Below are positions 1 through 8,983 of a DNA stretch of 64,000 nucleotides, piece after piece. The translations under genes and the position numbers were made by a program. Origin of the DNA: Flavobacteriales bacterium UBA3442. GTDB taxonomy: Bacteria > Bacteroidota > Bacteroidia > Flavobacteriales > Schleiferiaceae. Position 1 is the stretch's first letter; each line of letters begins with the position of its first letter. The stretch spans positions 23,399-87,398 of the forward strand of contig DFSH01000036.1 of assembly GCA_002378565.1 (NCBI GenBank). The letters are read 5' to 3'. Below the pieces are notes generated by a model, which saw only the letters and a list, made by a program, of their open reading frames with translations, had not been told where the DNA came from and did no database searches.

Positions 1-1907
1 TCATCATGCTCCAAGAATGGAATCAATGAGGCTGAAATTGAGGCAATTTGGTTGGGTGCAACGTCCATTAAATCCACTTGCTTTGGCTCTACCACAGGGT
101 AATCTGCCACGTCACGTGATTTAATTTTCTCATTGGTGAAGTTACCTGCATTGTCCAAAGGTGCATTAGCCTGTGCAATGATGTTCTCTTCCTCTTCCTC
201 AGCACTCAGATAGATTGGATCACTGTTCAACTGAACAACGCCATCTTCTACCTTTCTGTAAGGGGTTTCAATGAATCCCATCGAGTTAACTTTCGCATAA
301 ACACATAGGGAAGAAATCAAACCAATGTTTGGACCCTCAGGTGTTTCAATGGGGCAAAGTCGGCCATAGTGCGTGTAGTGAACGTCACGAACCTCAAATC
401 CTGCGCGCTCACGACTCAAACCACCAGGCCCTAGTGCAGACAGGCGACGCTTGTGCGTGACCTCTGACAAAGGGTTGGTTTGGTCCATGAACTGGCTCAA
501 TTGGTTGGTACCAAAGAACGAGTTGATGACGGAACTCAATGTCTTTGCATTGATCAAGTCAACGGGTGTGAAAACCTCATTGTCACGAACATTCATGCGC
601 TCACGAATGGTACGCGCCATGCGAGAAAGACCCACACCAAACTGGTTAGACATTTGCTCACCAACGGTGCGAACACGGCGATTGCTCAAGTGATCGATGT
701 CATCAATTTCTGTCTTCGCATTGATCAATTCGATCAAGTACTTGATAATGGAAATGATGTCCTGCTTGGTTAAAACCTGCTTCTCATTGTCAATTTTCAA
801 TCCCAACTTCTTGTTCAAGCGGTATCGACCTACCTCACCGAGGCTGTAACGCTGCTCTGAGAAGAACAATTTGTCAATGATACCACGAGCTGTATCAACA
901 TCTGGCGGCTCAGCATTTCGCAATTGGCGATAGATGTGCTCTACTGCTTCAACTTCTGAGTTGGTTGGATCCTTTTGCAAGGTGTTATAGATGATGGCAT
1001 AATCTGCCTCATCCACATCAACTTTATGCAACAGGATGGTTGCAACACCTGCATCAGTAATCAAAGGCAAATGGTCCTTTTCAATGATGGTGTCGCGATC
1101 AAGGATGACCTCATTGCGCTCAACAGATACCACTTCACCGGTGTCCTCATCAACAAAATCCTCAACCCATGACTTCAATACCCTTGCAGCCAACTTGCGA
1201 CCAACTGATCGCTTCAATGCGGCTTTAGAAATCTTCATCTCATCAGCAAGGTCAAAAATCTCTAGGATGTCCTTATCACGCTCAAATCCAATGGCGCGGA
1301 AGAGTGTGGTGACAGGTAATTTCTTTTTCCGATCGATGTAAGCATACATGACGGAGTTGATATCTGTCGCGAATTCAATCCAAGATCCTTTGAAAGGAAT
1401 GACTCGTGCAGAGTAAAGCTTGGTGCCATTGGCATGGAAGCTCTGGCCAAAGAATACACCAGGTGAGCGGTGCAACTGTGAAACGATAACCCGTTCAGCG
1501 CCATTGATGATGAAGGTGCCTCTTGGTGACATGTAGGGGATGGTTCCCAAATAAACGTCTTGTACAACCGTCTCGAAATCCTCGTGCTCGGGGTCGGTAC
1601 AATAGAGTTTAAGGCGTGCTTTCAAGGGCACACTGTAGGTCAATCCACGCTCAAGGCATTCTTGCTCAGAATAGCGTGCGGGATCAACAAAGTAATCGAT
1701 GAATTCAAGCACAAATTGATTGCGAGAATCCGTGATAGGAAAGTTATCATTGAAGGTGTGAAAGAGTCCCTCATCTTCACGGTCTTCAGACTTGGTGTCA
1801 ATTTGAAAGAAGTCTTGGAACGACTTGATTTGAATTTCCAGGAAGTCTGGAGTGTCAGCCTGCGCAAAGGTTGAGGAGAAGTTGATACGCGGTTGAGATA
1901 GTGCCAT
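1..1907 (-). CDS. rpoB: RNA polymerase beta subunit, N-terminal part (truncated by window edge)
   Basis: Catalytic beta subunit of RNA polymerase. About 635 N-terminal residues are present and the gene runs off the left edge. The start ATG (1905-1907) gives [12 protein letters not shown], followed by the beta protrusion and lobe regions. The rifampicin-binding cluster (about 420-530) reads [19 protein letters not shown], then [13 protein letters not shown]. The residues equivalent to E. coli D516, H526 and S531 are all wild type, so no rifampicin-resistance change is visible. It is the last visible gene of the secE-nusG-rplKAJL-rpoB operon; rpoC would be expected beyond the edge. An attenuator-like hairpin lies just upstream, after rplL. 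Confidence 0.98.
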   Translation of the reverse strand, partial: MALSQPRINFSSTFAQADTPDFLEIQIKSFQDFFQIDTKSEDREDEGLFHTFNDNFPITDSRNQFVLEFIDYFVDPARYSEQECLERGLTYSVPLKARLKLYCTDPEHEDFETVVQDVYLGTIPYMSPRGTFIINGAERVIVSQLHRSPGVFFGQSFHANGTKLYSARVIPFKGSWIEFATDINSVMYAYIDRKKKLPVTTLFRAIGFERDKDILEIFDLADEMKISKAALKRSVGRKLAARVLKSWVEDFVDEDTGEVVSVERNEVILDRDTIIEKDHLPLITDAGVATILLHKVDVDEADYAIIYNTLQKDPTNSEVEAVEHIYRQLRNAEPPDVDTARGIIDKLFFSEQRYSLGEVGRYRLNKKLGLKIDNEKQVLTKQDIISIIKYLIELINAKTEIDDIDHLSNRRVRTVGEQMSNQFGVGLSRMARTIRERMNVRDNEVFTPVDLINAKTLSSVINSFFGTNQLSQFMDQTNPLSEVTHKRRLSALGPGGLSRERAGFEVRDVHYTHYGRLCPIETPEGPNIGLISSLCVYAKVNSMGFIETPYRKVEDGVVQLNSDPIYLSAEEEEENIIAQANAPLDNAGNFTNEKIKSRDVADYPVVEPKQVDLMDVAPNQIASISASLIPFLEHD

Positions 1908-1951
1908 AACGAGGATCTTGAATTAGTTCAATGAGATGTTGCGAGAAACGC

Positions 1952-1992
1952 AAAAAAGGTCTAGGCCTGGGGACATGCCCCAGGACCTAAAC
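1952..1992 (-). terminator. Attenuator-like hairpin between rplL and rpoB
   Basis: On the minus strand a GC-rich stem (TAGGTCCTGGGG pairing with TCCCCAGGCCTA, with short bulges and a CATG loop) is followed by CC and six T. It has the form of an intrinsic terminator, but it sits inside the ribosomal protein-RNA polymerase operon between the rplL stop (2011) and the rpoB start (1907). A partial terminator here would lower rpoB expression relative to L7/L12, as known for the E. coli rplL-rpoB gap. Confidence 0.75.
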
Positions 1993-2010
1993 CTGATAGG
2001 TAAGTAAAGC

Positions 2011-2385
2011 TTACTTAAGCTCAACTTCAGCACCAGCTTCTTCAAGAGATTTCTTGAGAGCTTCTGCCTCGTCTTTGGACACGCCTTCTTTGATGGCGGC
2101 TGGAGCTGCGTCAACTTTTCCTTTGGCTTCTTTGAGGCCAAGACCAGTCAGTTCCTTAACGATCTTAACGACCGCCAATTTGGAACCACCAGCAGCGGTT
2201 AGAATAACGTCAAACTCTGTCTGCTCTTCAGATGCGGCGGCGCTGTCCCCGGTGGGTCCAGCAACAGCAACAGCTGCAGCAGCAGGCTCAATGCCGTATT
2301 CATCTTTGAGGTAAGTAGCGAGTTCTTGGACTTCTTTTACGGTCATGTTGACCAAAGAATCTCCTAGGGATTTAATATCTGCCAT
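2011..2385 (-). CDS. rplL: 50S ribosomal protein L7/L12
   Basis: Stalk protein of the large subunit that recruits translation GTPases. The 124 residues match the family length. There is an N-terminal dimerisation helix region (about 1-33), an Ala-rich hinge (about 34-55), and the C-terminal factor-binding domain with the conserved run [20 protein letters not shown]. The start is ATG. The gene follows rplJ by about 65 bp, and an imperfect terminator separates it from rpoB, so its message may be made in excess, as fits a protein present in several copies per ribosome. Confidence 0.98.
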   Translation of the reverse strand: MADIKSLGDSLVNMTVKEVQELATYLKDEYGIEPAAAAVAVAGPTGDSAAASEEQTEFDVILTAAGGSKLAVVKIVKELTGLGLKEAKGKVDAAPAAIKEGVSKDEAEALKKSLEEAGAEVELK

Positions 2386-2450
2386 GGTTTTGTGATTTAT
2401 GATGGATTAATTAATTGAATATGCACAAGTGGAAGCTGAGTGCGTAAAAG

Positions 2451-2972
2451 TTAGGACTTCCTTTCTTCCAAGGTCTTCAAAAGACCAGAAAGGGTTTGAC
2501 CAGATCCTGTCAGTCCAGACATGACCGACTGCAACGGGCTCTGCAAGAGCACGAGGATATCGCCGATCAGTTCTTCTTTGGACTTGAGGTTGCTCAAAGC
2601 CTCGAGTTGGTCATCTCCTACGTAGATGGCCTCCTCGACAAAGGCACCCTTAAGAATTGGCTTCTTACTTTTCTTGCGAAATGCCTTGATGAGCTTAGCG
2701 GGTGCATTACCAGCTTCAGCGATCATCAGGCTTGAGTTGCCTTTCAGGGTATCGTATAGCCCTTCAAATTCCTTTGAAGAGTTTTCCATTGCTTTGCGAA
2801 GTAGGGTGTTTTTCACAACCTGTAACTTCACCTCTGATTTGGCTGCTTGGCGACGCAAATTGCTTGTTGTGTCAGCATCCAATCCTTCGATGTCTGCAAT
2901 GTAGATGGTTTTGGTGTTTTCAAGTAACTCTGTGAGTTGCTTGATCGTAACCGTTTTTTCTTGACGTGTCAT
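2451..2972 (-). CDS. rplJ: 50S ribosomal protein L10
   Basis: Stalk base protein that anchors L7/L12 dimers on 23S rRNA. I place the start at MTRQEKTVTIKQL (ATG 2970-2972), giving 173 residues. The longer frame starting at 3002 would overlap the end of rplA and adds ten unconserved residues, whereas this start leaves a 10-bp gap. The L10 domain (about 1-110) includes the LRRQAAKSEVKLQVVKNTL region. The C-terminal tail carries the L7/L12-binding helix. Position in the rplK-rplA-rplJ-rplL order supports the call. Confidence 0.96.
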   Translation of the reverse strand: MTRQEKTVTIKQLTELLENTKTIYIADIEGLDADTTSNLRRQAAKSEVKLQVVKNTLLRKAMENSSKEFEGLYDTLKGNSSLMIAEAGNAPAKLIKAFRKKSKKPILKGAFVEEAIYVGDDQLEALSNLKSKEELIGDILVLLQSPLQSVMSGLTGSGQTLSGLLKTLEERKS

Positions 2973-2982
2973 GATGTCTTGC

Positions 2983-3669
2983 TTAAGCGTTTTTGAATTC
3001 AACGGACAAACCAGGACCCATGGTTGGACCCATGGTCAGGCTCTTGATGTAAGCACCTTTAGCTGATGTTGGCTTCAAGCGAATGATGGTATTGATCAAT
3101 TCAGCAGCGTTTTCCTTGATTTGCTCTTGCGAGAAAGAAACCTTAGCTACCGATGCGTGGATAATGCCATAACGATCAACCTTGAAGTCAATCTTACCAG
3201 CCTTCACTTCACGAACAGCCTTAGCGACGTCCATGGTAACGGTTCCAGACTTGGGGTTTGGCATCAGGCCGCGAGGGCCTAAAACGCGACCCAACGGACC
3301 CAGCTTACCCATTGCGGCAGGTACTGTGATGATGACATCGATGTCCGTCCAACCACCTTTGATCTTCTCAACGTACTCGTCAAGACCAACGTAGTCAGCA
3401 CCAGCCTCTTTTGCTTCAGCCTCCTTGTCAGCAGGAACCAAGGCGAGAACTTTGATGTCCTTACCTGTGCCATGAGGAAGACTCACTGTGCCACGAACCA
3501 TCTGGTTGGCTTTGCGAGGATCCACACCCAAACGGATAGCTAGATCAACTGAACCGTCGAATTTACTTGTGCTGACTTCCTTCACGAGTGAAGAAGCCTC
3601 ATCGAGTGAGTACACCTTACCAGGTTCAACCTTAGCGAGGGCAGCTTTTTGATTTTTTGTCATTGCCAT
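2983..3669 (-). CDS. rplA: 50S ribosomal protein L1
   Basis: L1 stalk protein, which helps release the E-site tRNA; in many bacteria it also represses its own operon. The 228 residues match the family. The diagnostic region [12 protein letters not shown] and the central RVLGPRG segment are present. Start MAMTKNQK; the second Met, two codons in, is an equally possible start. It lies 11 bp after rplK and 10 bp before rplJ, so it is co-transcribed and probably translationally linked. Confidence 0.98.
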   Translation of the reverse strand: MAMTKNQKAALAKVEPGKVYSLDEASSLVKEVSTSKFDGSVDLAIRLGVDPRKANQMVRGTVSLPHGTGKDIKVLALVPADKEAEAKEAGADYVGLDEYVEKIKGGWTDIDVIITVPAAMGKLGPLGRVLGPRGLMPNPKSGTVTMDVAKAVREVKAGKIDFKVDRYGIIHASVAKVSFSQEQIKENAAELINTIIRLKPTSAKGAYIKSLTMGPTMGPGLSVEFKNA

Positions 3670-3680
3670 GATGCGATATA

Positions 3681-4124
3681 TTATACGGTTTCAGGACGTT
3701 TGCCAGAAATGGTGATGCCCATACTGCGGGCAGTACCGGCTACCATATTCATGGCTGATCCAACAGTGAAACAATTGAGGTCAATCATCTTGCCTTCAGC
3801 GATGGTCTGAACTTGCGTCCAATTCACCTTACCGACCTTTTCAATGTGCGGTACGCCTGAGCCACTCTTCAATTTTGCCGCTTCCAGCAATTGAACAGCC
3901 ACAGGGGGTTGCTTGATGATGAAGTCAAATGACTTGTCAGCGTAGACAGTGATGACTACAGGGAGAAGTTTGCCCGCTTTGTCTTGCGTACGAGCATTGA
4001 ATTGTTTGCAAAATTCCATGATGTTCACGCCCTTTGCACCCAAGGCAGGACCTACAGGTGGCGCAGGGTTCGCGGCTCCACCACGGACTTGCAATTTCAA
4101 TAAGGCAGATATTTCTTTTGCCAT
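3681..4124 (-). CDS. rplK: 50S ribosomal protein L11
   Basis: Component of the GTPase-associated centre that binds 23S rRNA together with L10. The 147 residues cover the N-terminal domain with the proline-rich [19 protein letters not shown] signature (about 20-40) and the C-terminal RNA-binding domain ending near GTARSMGI. The start is ATG. It is separated from nusG by 82 bp without an obvious terminator and belongs to the secE-to-rpoB transcription unit. Confidence 0.98.
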   Translation of the reverse strand: MAKEISALLKLQVRGGAANPAPPVGPALGAKGVNIMEFCKQFNARTQDKAGKLLPVVITVYADKSFDFIIKQPPVAVQLLEAAKLKSGSGVPHIEKVGKVNWTQVQTIAEGKMIDLNCFTVGSAMNMVAGTARSMGITISGKRPETV

Positions 4125-4206
4125 GATCAGTTATTCAGTTGTTATTTAATTCAGTTAACATCAGCATGCTGGAAGCGCAGCTTTTGTTGGTTTGAGTTCG
4201 TATCAA

Positions 4207-4761
4207 TTATCCGTCTTTCTCGACTTGCATGAAGCTGAGTTCAAGAGGTGTGCGTCGGCCAAAAATCTTCACAGTGACTTCCAGCTTACGCTTATCCTCC
4301 AGTATTTTTTCAATGTTGCCGCTGAAATCACGGAAAGGACCATCAATGACCTTGACCGTTTCTCCAACAACAAATGGGATGGCAACCTGTTCAGAGGTTT
4401 CAGCCAGTTCGTCAACCCGTCCTAACATGCGATTAACTTCAGTAAGTCGCAATGGGACAGGCACTCCGCCTTTGGTCTCACCCAAGAAACCAATGACATT
4501 GTTTACTTTTTTGATCAAGTGAAGCAATTCACCAGTCAACGTGGCTTCAACCATGATGTAGCCTGGAAAGAAGTTGCGCTCTTTAAGCACTTTCTTGCCA
4601 TCACGAATCTGGTACACCTTTTCCGTTGGAATCAAAATTTGTCCCAAGAGATCATCCATGCTGAGATGTTTAACCTCAGCTTCAATGAAATTTTTGATCT
4701 TGTTCTCCTGACCGCTGATGGCGCGGAGCACATACCATTTCATACCTTCTTGACTAGCCAT
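4207..4761 (-). CDS. nusG: Transcription termination/antitermination factor NusG
   Basis: Elongation factor that binds RNA polymerase through its NGN domain and NusE or Rho through its KOW domain. The start MASQEGMKWYVLRAISGQE (ATG 4759-4761) gives 184 residues; the longer open frame to 4863 only runs back through secE. The NGN domain covers about 6-110, with NFFPGYIMVEA. The KOW motif VGETVKVIDGPFRDFSG lies near 130-147. The start overlaps nothing and sits 1 bp after the secE stop, implying coupled translation. Confidence 0.97.
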   Translation of the reverse strand: MASQEGMKWYVLRAISGQENKIKNFIEAEVKHLSMDDLLGQILIPTEKVYQIRDGKKVLKERNFFPGYIMVEATLTGELLHLIKKVNNVIGFLGETKGGVPVPLRLTEVNRMLGRVDELAETSEQVAIPFVVGETVKVIDGPFRDFSGNIEKILEDKRKLEVTVKIFGRRTPLELSFMQVEKDG

Positions 4762-4762
4762 C

Positions 4763-4960
4763 TTATGCGAATAATCTATAAATGACATCAAGCACTGTTG
4801 TGATGCCCTTGTCCATGACAAAGACCAACATAGCAAAAATGATGGATCCAATGATGACCACAATGGTGCTCTTTTGTAAAGCCGGCCATGATGGCCAAGT
4901 GGTTCTTAGCACAAATTCCTCGTAAGAGGCTTTTAAATAAGATTTAATTCGTTGCATCAT
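4763..4960 (-). CDS. secE: Preprotein translocase subunit SecE
   Basis: Small essential subunit of the SecYEG channel. The 65 residues include an amphipathic region (RIKSYLKASYEEFVLRTTWPSW) followed by one transmembrane helix (about 33-55), as in the single-span SecE of most bacteria. Placement between tRNA-Trp and nusG is the standard order. The protein ends with TAA, and nusG starts after 1 bp. Confidence 0.96.
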   Translation of the reverse strand: MMQRIKSYLKASYEEFVLRTTWPSWPALQKSTIVVIIGSIIFAMLVFVMDKGITTVLDVIYRLFA

Positions 4961-4985
4961 TGTTTTTAATTCTTAACCGTTTTTG

Positions 4986-5056
4986 CACGGGTGGAGAGAT
5001 TCGAACTCCCATCAACGGTTTTGGAGACCGCTATTCTACCCTTGAACTACACCCGT
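4986..5056 (-). tRNA. tRNA-Trp (CCA)
   Basis: The cloverleaf on the minus strand has the 7-bp acceptor ACGGGTG/CACCCGT, a TTCGAAT T-loop and the anticodon CCA in loop CTCCAAA. No CCA tail is encoded. It sits between tuf and secE, the usual Bacteroidota position, so it is probably cut from the operon transcript. Confidence 0.97.
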
Positions 5057-5060
5057 AGAC

Positions 5061-5097
5061 GTGAAAAGGCGTCCCGGGAAACCGGGACACCTTTCAC
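5061..5097 (-). terminator. Strong hairpin between tuf and tRNA-Trp
   Basis: Near-perfect stem GTGAAAAGGCGTCCCGG / CCGGGACACCTTTCAC with a GAAA loop (given on the plus strand). On the minus strand it lies 17 bp after the tuf stop. No clear T-tract follows, so it may stabilise the tuf 3' end, or act as a processing or partial termination site before tRNA-Trp and secE. Confidence 0.5.
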
Positions 5098-5113
5098 CTT
5101 CTTCTTGTGGTAG

Positions 5114-6301
5114 TTAGTCAAGTACTTTGGTGATCTGACCAGCACCAACCGTACGGCCACCTTCGCGAATCGCAAAGCGTAGACCTACGTTCATTGCCAC
5201 AGGGGAAATGAGCTCAACAGTGATAGTGAGGTTGTCACCAGGCATAACCATCTCAACGCCGTCTGGTAAGAAAATCTCACCTGTGACGTCTGTGGTGCGC
5301 AAATAGAACTGAGGACGGTACTTGCTATGGAAAGGTGTGTGACGACCACCCTCTTCCTTTTTCAAGATGTAAACCTCAGCAGTGAACTTGCTGTGTGGAA
5401 CTTGGCTACCTGACTTGCAGATAACCATGCCGCGATGGATATCAGTCTTCTCAATGCCACGCAACAATAGACCAACATTGTCACCAGCTTCGCCAGTGTC
5501 AAGGATCTTGCGGAACATCTCTACACCAGTGATGGTAGATGTCAATTTCTCATCACCGAAACCGATGATGTCAACTGCATCGCCAGTGTTACCAACACCT
5601 GTCTCAATACGACCTGTTGCAACGGTGCCACGACCAGTGATTGTGAATACGTCCTCAATAGGCATCAAGAACGGCTTCGCGCGATCGCGAACAGGCTCCT
5701 CAATATAGCTATCACAAGCTTCCATCAATTCCTTGATGGCACCAACCCACTTATCATCACCGTTCAAACCACCGAGGGCAGAACCTTGGATAATTGGTGC
5801 GTTGTCACCGTCGTATTGGTAGAAAGAAAGCAATTCGCGGATCTCCATCTCAACGAGCTCAAGAAGCTCCTCGTCGTCGACCAGGTCAACTTTGTTCATG
5901 AAGACAACCATGCGAGGAATACCAACCTGGCGTCCCAACAAGATGTGCTCACGAGTTTGTGGCATAGGGCCATCAGTTGCAGCAACAACCAAGATCGCTC
6001 CGTCCATCTGTGCCGCACCCGTAACCATGTTCTTCACATAGTCAGCGTGACCAGGACAGTCAACGTGTGCGTAGTGACGATTAGGGGTCTCATACTCAAC
6101 GTGAGCAGTATTGATCGTGATGCCACGCTCCTTTTCTTCAGGTGCAGAATCGATGGACTCAAAGTCCATTGCTGTCGCAGTCCCTGAATTAGCAAGCACG
6201 AGAGTGATTGCTGCAGTGAGTGTGGTTTTACCATGGTCAACGTGACCGATGGTACCGATATTAAGGTGCGGTTTGTTCCGCACGAATGTCTCTTTTGCCA
6301 T
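5114..6301 (-). CDS. tuf: Translation elongation factor Tu
   Basis: GTPase that delivers aminoacyl-tRNA to the ribosome. 395 residues, full length. The G1 motif GHVDHGKT is near residue 19, DCPGH (G3) near 80, NKVD (G4) near 135 and the G5 Ser-Ala-Leu region near 173. Domains 2 and 3 follow, ending QITKVLD. It lies downstream of four tRNA genes on the same strand. No second tuf copy is seen in this window. Confidence 0.99.
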   Translation of the reverse strand: MAKETFVRNKPHLNIGTIGHVDHGKTTLTAAITLVLANSGTATAMDFESIDSAPEEKERGITINTAHVEYETPNRHYAHVDCPGHADYVKNMVTGAAQMDGAILVVAATDGPMPQTREHILLGRQVGIPRMVVFMNKVDLVDDEELLELVEMEIRELLSFYQYDGDNAPIIQGSALGGLNGDDKWVGAIKELMEACDSYIEEPVRDRAKPFLMPIEDVFTITGRGTVATGRIETGVGNTGDAVDIIGFGDEKLTSTITGVEMFRKILDTGEAGDNVGLLLRGIEKTDIHRGMVICKSGSQVPHSKFTAEVYILKKEEGGRHTPFHSKYRPQFYLRTTDVTGEIFLPDGVEMVMPGDNLTITVELISPVAMNVGLRFAIREGGRTVGAGQITKVLD

Positions 6302-6366
6302 TGTAAATAAGTGTTAATAATAGAGAGAAAATTGAACCAAATAAGGTACGTTAAATGTTGTTGTTG

Positions 6367-6438
6367 AGCCAATGACGGGAATTGAACCCGTGACCTCTTC
6401 CTTACCAAGGAAACGCTCTACCTCTGAGCTACATCGGC
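6367..6438 (-). tRNA. tRNA-Thr (GGT)
   Basis: Acceptor GCCGATG/CATTGGC (one G-T pair), D-arm AGCTCAGAGGTAGAGC, anticodon GGT in loop TTGGTAA, and T-arm GGTTCAATTCC. Last tRNA of the four-tRNA cluster before tuf; no encoded CCA. Confidence 0.96.
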
Positions 6439-6446
6439 TGGTATGG

Positions 6447-6519
6447 AGCGGAAGACGGGATTCGAACCCGCGACCCTCAGCTTGGAAGGCTGATGCTCTA
6501 CCAGCTGAGCTACTTCCGC
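6447..6519 (-). tRNA. tRNA-Gly (TCC)
   Basis: Acceptor GCGGAAG/CTTCCGC, anticodon stem TCAGC/GCTGA with loop CTTCCAA (anticodon TCC), T-loop TTCGAAT. It lies 8 bp upstream of tRNA-Thr(GGT). Confidence 0.97.
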
Positions 6520-6528
6520 TGAATGTTG

Positions 6529-6610
6529 TGGGAGTGGATGGACTCGAACCATCGATGCCCGAAGGCGACAGAGTTACAGTCTGGTGCAATAGCCACTATG
6601 CGACACTCCC
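6529..6610 (-). tRNA. tRNA-Tyr (GTA)
   Basis: Class II tRNA with a long variable arm (TCGCCTTCGGGCATC region). Acceptor GGGAGTG/CACTCCC; anticodon GTA in loop CTGTAAC. It sits 9 bp upstream of tRNA-Gly on the minus strand. Confidence 0.97.
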
Positions 6611-6663
6611 GAGTGCTGCGACATGAAGTATTTCAACGAACAACGCAGACCCGGATGACATAG

Positions 6664-6736
6664 AGCCAGCAGAGGGACTCGAACCCCCGACCTACTGATT
6701 ACAAGTCAGTAGCTCTACCAACTGAGCTATGCTGGC
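6664..6736 (-). tRNA. tRNA-Thr (TGT)
   Basis: First tRNA of the cluster. Acceptor GCCAGCA/TGCTGGC, anticodon stem ACTGA/TCAGT with loop CTTGTAA (anticodon TGT), T-loop TTCGAGT. With tRNA-Thr(GGT) it covers most threonine codons. Confidence 0.97.
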
Positions 6737-6820
6737 TGGTTAAGCTTGTCGACGATCCGCGCAGTGCGATGAAAAGAACGTTGCTGCAAAGCAGCGATTC
6801 CCGATTTTTCAAACGGACTG

Positions 6821-6850
6821 CAAATGTAGATAATGTTAGGCGTTCTACAA
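6821..6850 (-). promoter_or_regulatory. Promoter of the tRNA-tuf operon
   Basis: Minus-strand -7 box TACATTTG (6821-6828) matches the Bacteroidota consensus TAnnTTTG exactly. A TTG at 6848-6850 lies 19 bp further upstream, as the -33 element should. The -33 box overlaps the end of hpf. Transcription would begin near 6815, about 80 nt before tRNA-Thr(TGT). Confidence 0.7.
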
Positions 6851-7165
6851 TGCCCTTCTAAACAATTTAAATTTACCCTGCTTTCTCTTTGACTTCCTCA
6901 TGATGCGACGAGCGGAAGCGGTGGCCATGCGCATGGATTTTTCAAAGGAATTGGACTCTTTGACCACCATGATATCTTCACCTGGGACGTGAACCTTCAA
7001 TTCAACGATTTTGTTGTTTCGACTTTTATTGTTGTCCAGTCGCAAGTATACCGTACTGCTTTCAGCCTGATCACTGACTCGGCTCAGGCGGGCAATGCGT
7101 TTATTGATGTAGGTAAGTAGCTTTTCACTGGCCTTGAAATGAATGGATTGGACATTGGTCTTCAT
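6845..7165 (-). CDS. hpf: Ribosome hibernation-promoting factor, short form
   Basis: Binds the 30S decoding channel in resting cells. The start MKTNVQSIHFKASEKL (ATG 7163-7165) gives 106 residues. The open frame to 7213 overlaps xerC and adds 16 unconserved residues; an ATG at 7183-7185 is a second, less likely option. The beta-alpha-beta-beta-beta-alpha HPF/YfiA fold is recognisable (YINKRIARLSR; VELKVHVPGEDIMVVKE). The basic tail RRIMRKSKRKQGKFK is typical. No C-terminal dimerisation domain is present. It lies 10 bp after xerC, in the order rpsU-xerC-hpf common in Bacteroidota. Confidence 0.9.
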   Translation of the reverse strand: MKTNVQSIHFKASEKLLTYINKRIARLSRVSDQAESSTVYLRLDNNKSRNNKIVELKVHVPGEDIMVVKESNSFEKSMRMATASARRIMRKSKRKQGKFKLFRRAL

Positions 7166-7175
7166 GCTGTCAGAT

Positions 7176-8057
7176 TTAAGCATCCTTGCGGCCTCGCGGA
7201 TGCGATTGTTCATAAACGCGCTTCAGCTGCTCAATAGACGCATGGGTGTATATCTGCGTGGCCGATAGATTGCTATGCCCTAAGAGCTCCCGAATCACCG
7301 ACAAATCGGCACCCATGTCCAACAAATGCGTCGCGAATGTGTGACGCAGTATATGTGGACTTTGTGTCTCGATGCTGCTAGCACCTTTAAGGTAACCATT
7401 AATCAAACCATAGACAAATCGCTCGCCCATTTTTTTCCCTTGGCGGTCCGTGAACAACCAAGACTTATTTTCTGGCCATGCCGCGCAATACGCATGGTAT
7501 GATGCCAGCCACACCGGAAGCAAGGGTAAGAGGCGTTCTTTGTTCCGCTTGCCAAGTATTCGAACTGTTTTTGATTCAACATCAATTGCTAAATGCCGCA
7601 AATTGATGAGTTCCATGCGCCGCAAGCCTAAGGTATACAAGGTTAGCATCATGAATCGGTCACGCAAACCAATGCGGTTATCAGCGTACTGCGAATCACC
7701 CAACAACGCATCAACCTCATCAAGGGTTAATGCTCTGACTAATCGTTGCTTTTGCTTCAAAGCCATGATGCCGTCTGACATGGGGTTACTTTTCCCTGAG
7801 ACTTGCTTATAGAAACGGCCGAATGTCCTGAGAGATGATATCTTGCGATTGACACTCCTTGGATCCAAACCTTGATTTGAGAGGTAAATAACCCATCGCC
7901 TGACATGGGCCTTTTCAACCAAGGATAAGTCCAGCTCGTCACCTTGTTCGCAGGCAAGAAAATCTAACCACTGCGTCAAGTCCGCTTTGTACGCTTTCAC
8001 GGTGGCGGTGGATAGTCGTCTTTCCAGGCTTAGGTAGTCAATGAAGGGTTGTAACAT
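7176..8057 (-). CDS. xerC: Tyrosine recombinase XerC/XerD type
   Basis: Site-specific recombinase that resolves chromosome dimers at dif. 293 residues, the usual Xer length. The N-terminal SAM-like core-binding domain covers about 1-85 and the catalytic domain about 105-285. All active-site residues are visible: R146 (GLRRMEL), K170 (LGKRNKERL), H235 and R238 (HILRH), H261 (LGHSNL), and the nucleophile Y270 (IYTH). Its fixed place between rpsU and hpf argues for the housekeeping enzyme rather than a mobile-element integrase. I cannot separate XerC from XerD with certainty. Confidence 0.9.
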   Translation of the reverse strand: MLQPFIDYLSLERRLSTATVKAYKADLTQWLDFLACEQGDELDLSLVEKAHVRRWVIYLSNQGLDPRSVNRKISSLRTFGRFYKQVSGKSNPMSDGIMALKQKQRLVRALTLDEVDALLGDSQYADNRIGLRDRFMMLTLYTLGLRRMELINLRHLAIDVESKTVRILGKRNKERLLPLLPVWLASYHAYCAAWPENKSWLFTDRQGKKMGERFVYGLINGYLKGASSIETQSPHILRHTFATHLLDMGADLSVIRELLGHSNLSATQIYTHASIEQLKRVYEQSHPRGRKDA

Positions 8058-8074
8058 CGTTGCTTATAATCAAA

Positions 8075-8103
8075 ACGCCCCGGGAAGATAATCCCCAGGG
8101 CGT
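8075..8103 (-). terminator. Intrinsic terminator after rpsU
   Basis: Minus-strand stem ACGCCCTGGGGA / TCCCGGGGCGT with one mismatch and a short AT loop, followed by TTTTG. It lies between the rpsU stop and the xerC start, so rpsU can be expressed apart from xerC-hpf. Confidence 0.7.
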
Positions 8104-8128
8104 CAATTTTGTGTCGAGAGACAGGATA

Positions 8129-8323
8129 TTATTCCTGTTCAGCGCGGCGAAAACCTTCAACGTAGACTGCCTTCATGTTCTGCTTACGCTTCACAACAGA
8201 CGGCTTATTGAATTGTTGACGGCCACGCAGTGCGCGCATTTTACCTGTACGGTCAAACTTGCGTTTGAATCGCTTCAACGGGCGATCAATGCCCTCTCCT
8301 TCTTTTATCTTAATAATCAACAT
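8129..8323 (-). CDS. rpsU: 30S ribosomal protein S21
   Basis: Small basic protein of the 30S platform near the anti-Shine-Dalgarno end of 16S rRNA. The 64 residues MLIIKIKEGEGIDRPLKRFK... match the Bacteroidota S21 form. A TAnnTTTG box lies about 29 nt upstream of the start and a terminator follows, so it can act as a single-gene unit ahead of xerC-hpf. Confidence 0.96.
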   Translation of the reverse strand: MLIIKIKEGEGIDRPLKRFKRKFDRTGKMRALRGRQQFNKPSVVKRKQNMKAVYVEGFRRAEQE

Positions 8324-8352
8324 AGCGTATATATCTTCTCTCTTTGGGACGG

Positions 8353-8360
8353 CAAATGTA
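8353..8360 (-). promoter_or_regulatory. Putative -7 box of rpsU
   Basis: TACATTTG on the minus strand, an exact TAnnTTTG match, 29 nt before the rpsU ATG. No clear -33 TTTG is visible at the usual spacing. Confidence 0.5.
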
Positions 8361-8398
8361 CATCAGAAAGCATCATTTGAATCTTCAGATTGATTTTT

Positions 8399-8983
8399 TC
8401 ATTCCAAGCTGAAATAGCGAGGCCATTGCAGCTGTTGTATCGAGTCTGCCACCGCCAATGCCCAAACCTCATCCCAAGCCATCAAAGGCCTCACCCTGCT
8501 TCGGTATCGATGTATTGCTGTGGCACAATCCCAGCCAATGAGCGGATGTCTTCCCATGAACTCCTTGGTCATCTCATTGAAAGAAAAACAGGGAATGGGT
8601 TGGAACTCCCAACGAACACCTTGATCATAGCCTGGTGGCAACACTGAGGAATCCAAGCCACCCCAACGATCTTTGATCACCAATAGGCGTTCAGCCTTCC
8701 AGTCAGGCCAGCCCGCTTGATTGACCAGCCAATGAGGCTGCACACTGTCAGCCATGACATGCTTCCTTTCGAAAACCCTGCTTGCTTGACGCCGACTTTG
8801 CCATGCAGTCACAGCTGGCTTTAAGTAAGCTGGCCTTTGCTTTACAACCAAGCTGCTATCAATGGCCCAATGCTCCCATGGCTGAACCATCTCGCCTTGG
8901 CTGCTTGCATAGCGAGCAAGAAAAAGGGCGGAAAAAATTCCCGCCCAGATCCATTGAATGTATTGTCTATTCCGTCTAATCAT
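8399..8983 (-). CDS. ComEA-like helix-hairpin-helix protein (divergent)
   Basis: 194 residues. An N-terminal hydrophobic segment (about 8-24) could be a membrane anchor or signal. The C-terminal part (about 140-194) reads MGRHPLIGWDCATAIHRYR and ends in a PRYFSLE tail. This resembles the final helix-hairpin-helix repeat of Bacteroidota ComEA-family DNA-binding proteins (HPyig..Ak.I..YR). A degenerate earlier repeat may lie near KDRWGGLDSS. The start ATG overlaps the stop of the small upstream gene as ATGA, so it is translationally coupled to the transporter pair. The call rests on one repeat read by eye; a DNA-uptake role is inference only. Confidence 0.5.
   Translation of the reverse strand: MIRRNRQYIQWIWAGIFSALFLARYASSQGEMVQPWEHWAIDSSLVVKQRPAYLKPAVTAWQSRRQASRVFERKHVMADSVQPHWLVNQAGWPDWKAERLLVIKDRWGGLDSSVLPPGYDQGVRWEFQPIPCFSFNEMTKEFMGRHPLIGWDCATAIHRYRSRVRPLMAWDEVWALAVADSIQQLQWPRYFSLE

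Noticed and set aside
6314-6626. Open frames on both strands through 6314-6626, with sequence such as GRRDSNPRPSAWKADALP
   Set aside because: These are well-known false translations of tRNA genes; the region is fully explained by tRNA-Thr, tRNA-Gly and tRNA-Tyr.
7176-8057. Tyrosine recombinase as an integrase of a mobile element
   Set aside because: Its fixed housekeeping context (rpsU-xerC-hpf) and the absence of att-like repeats or cargo argue for XerC/D.
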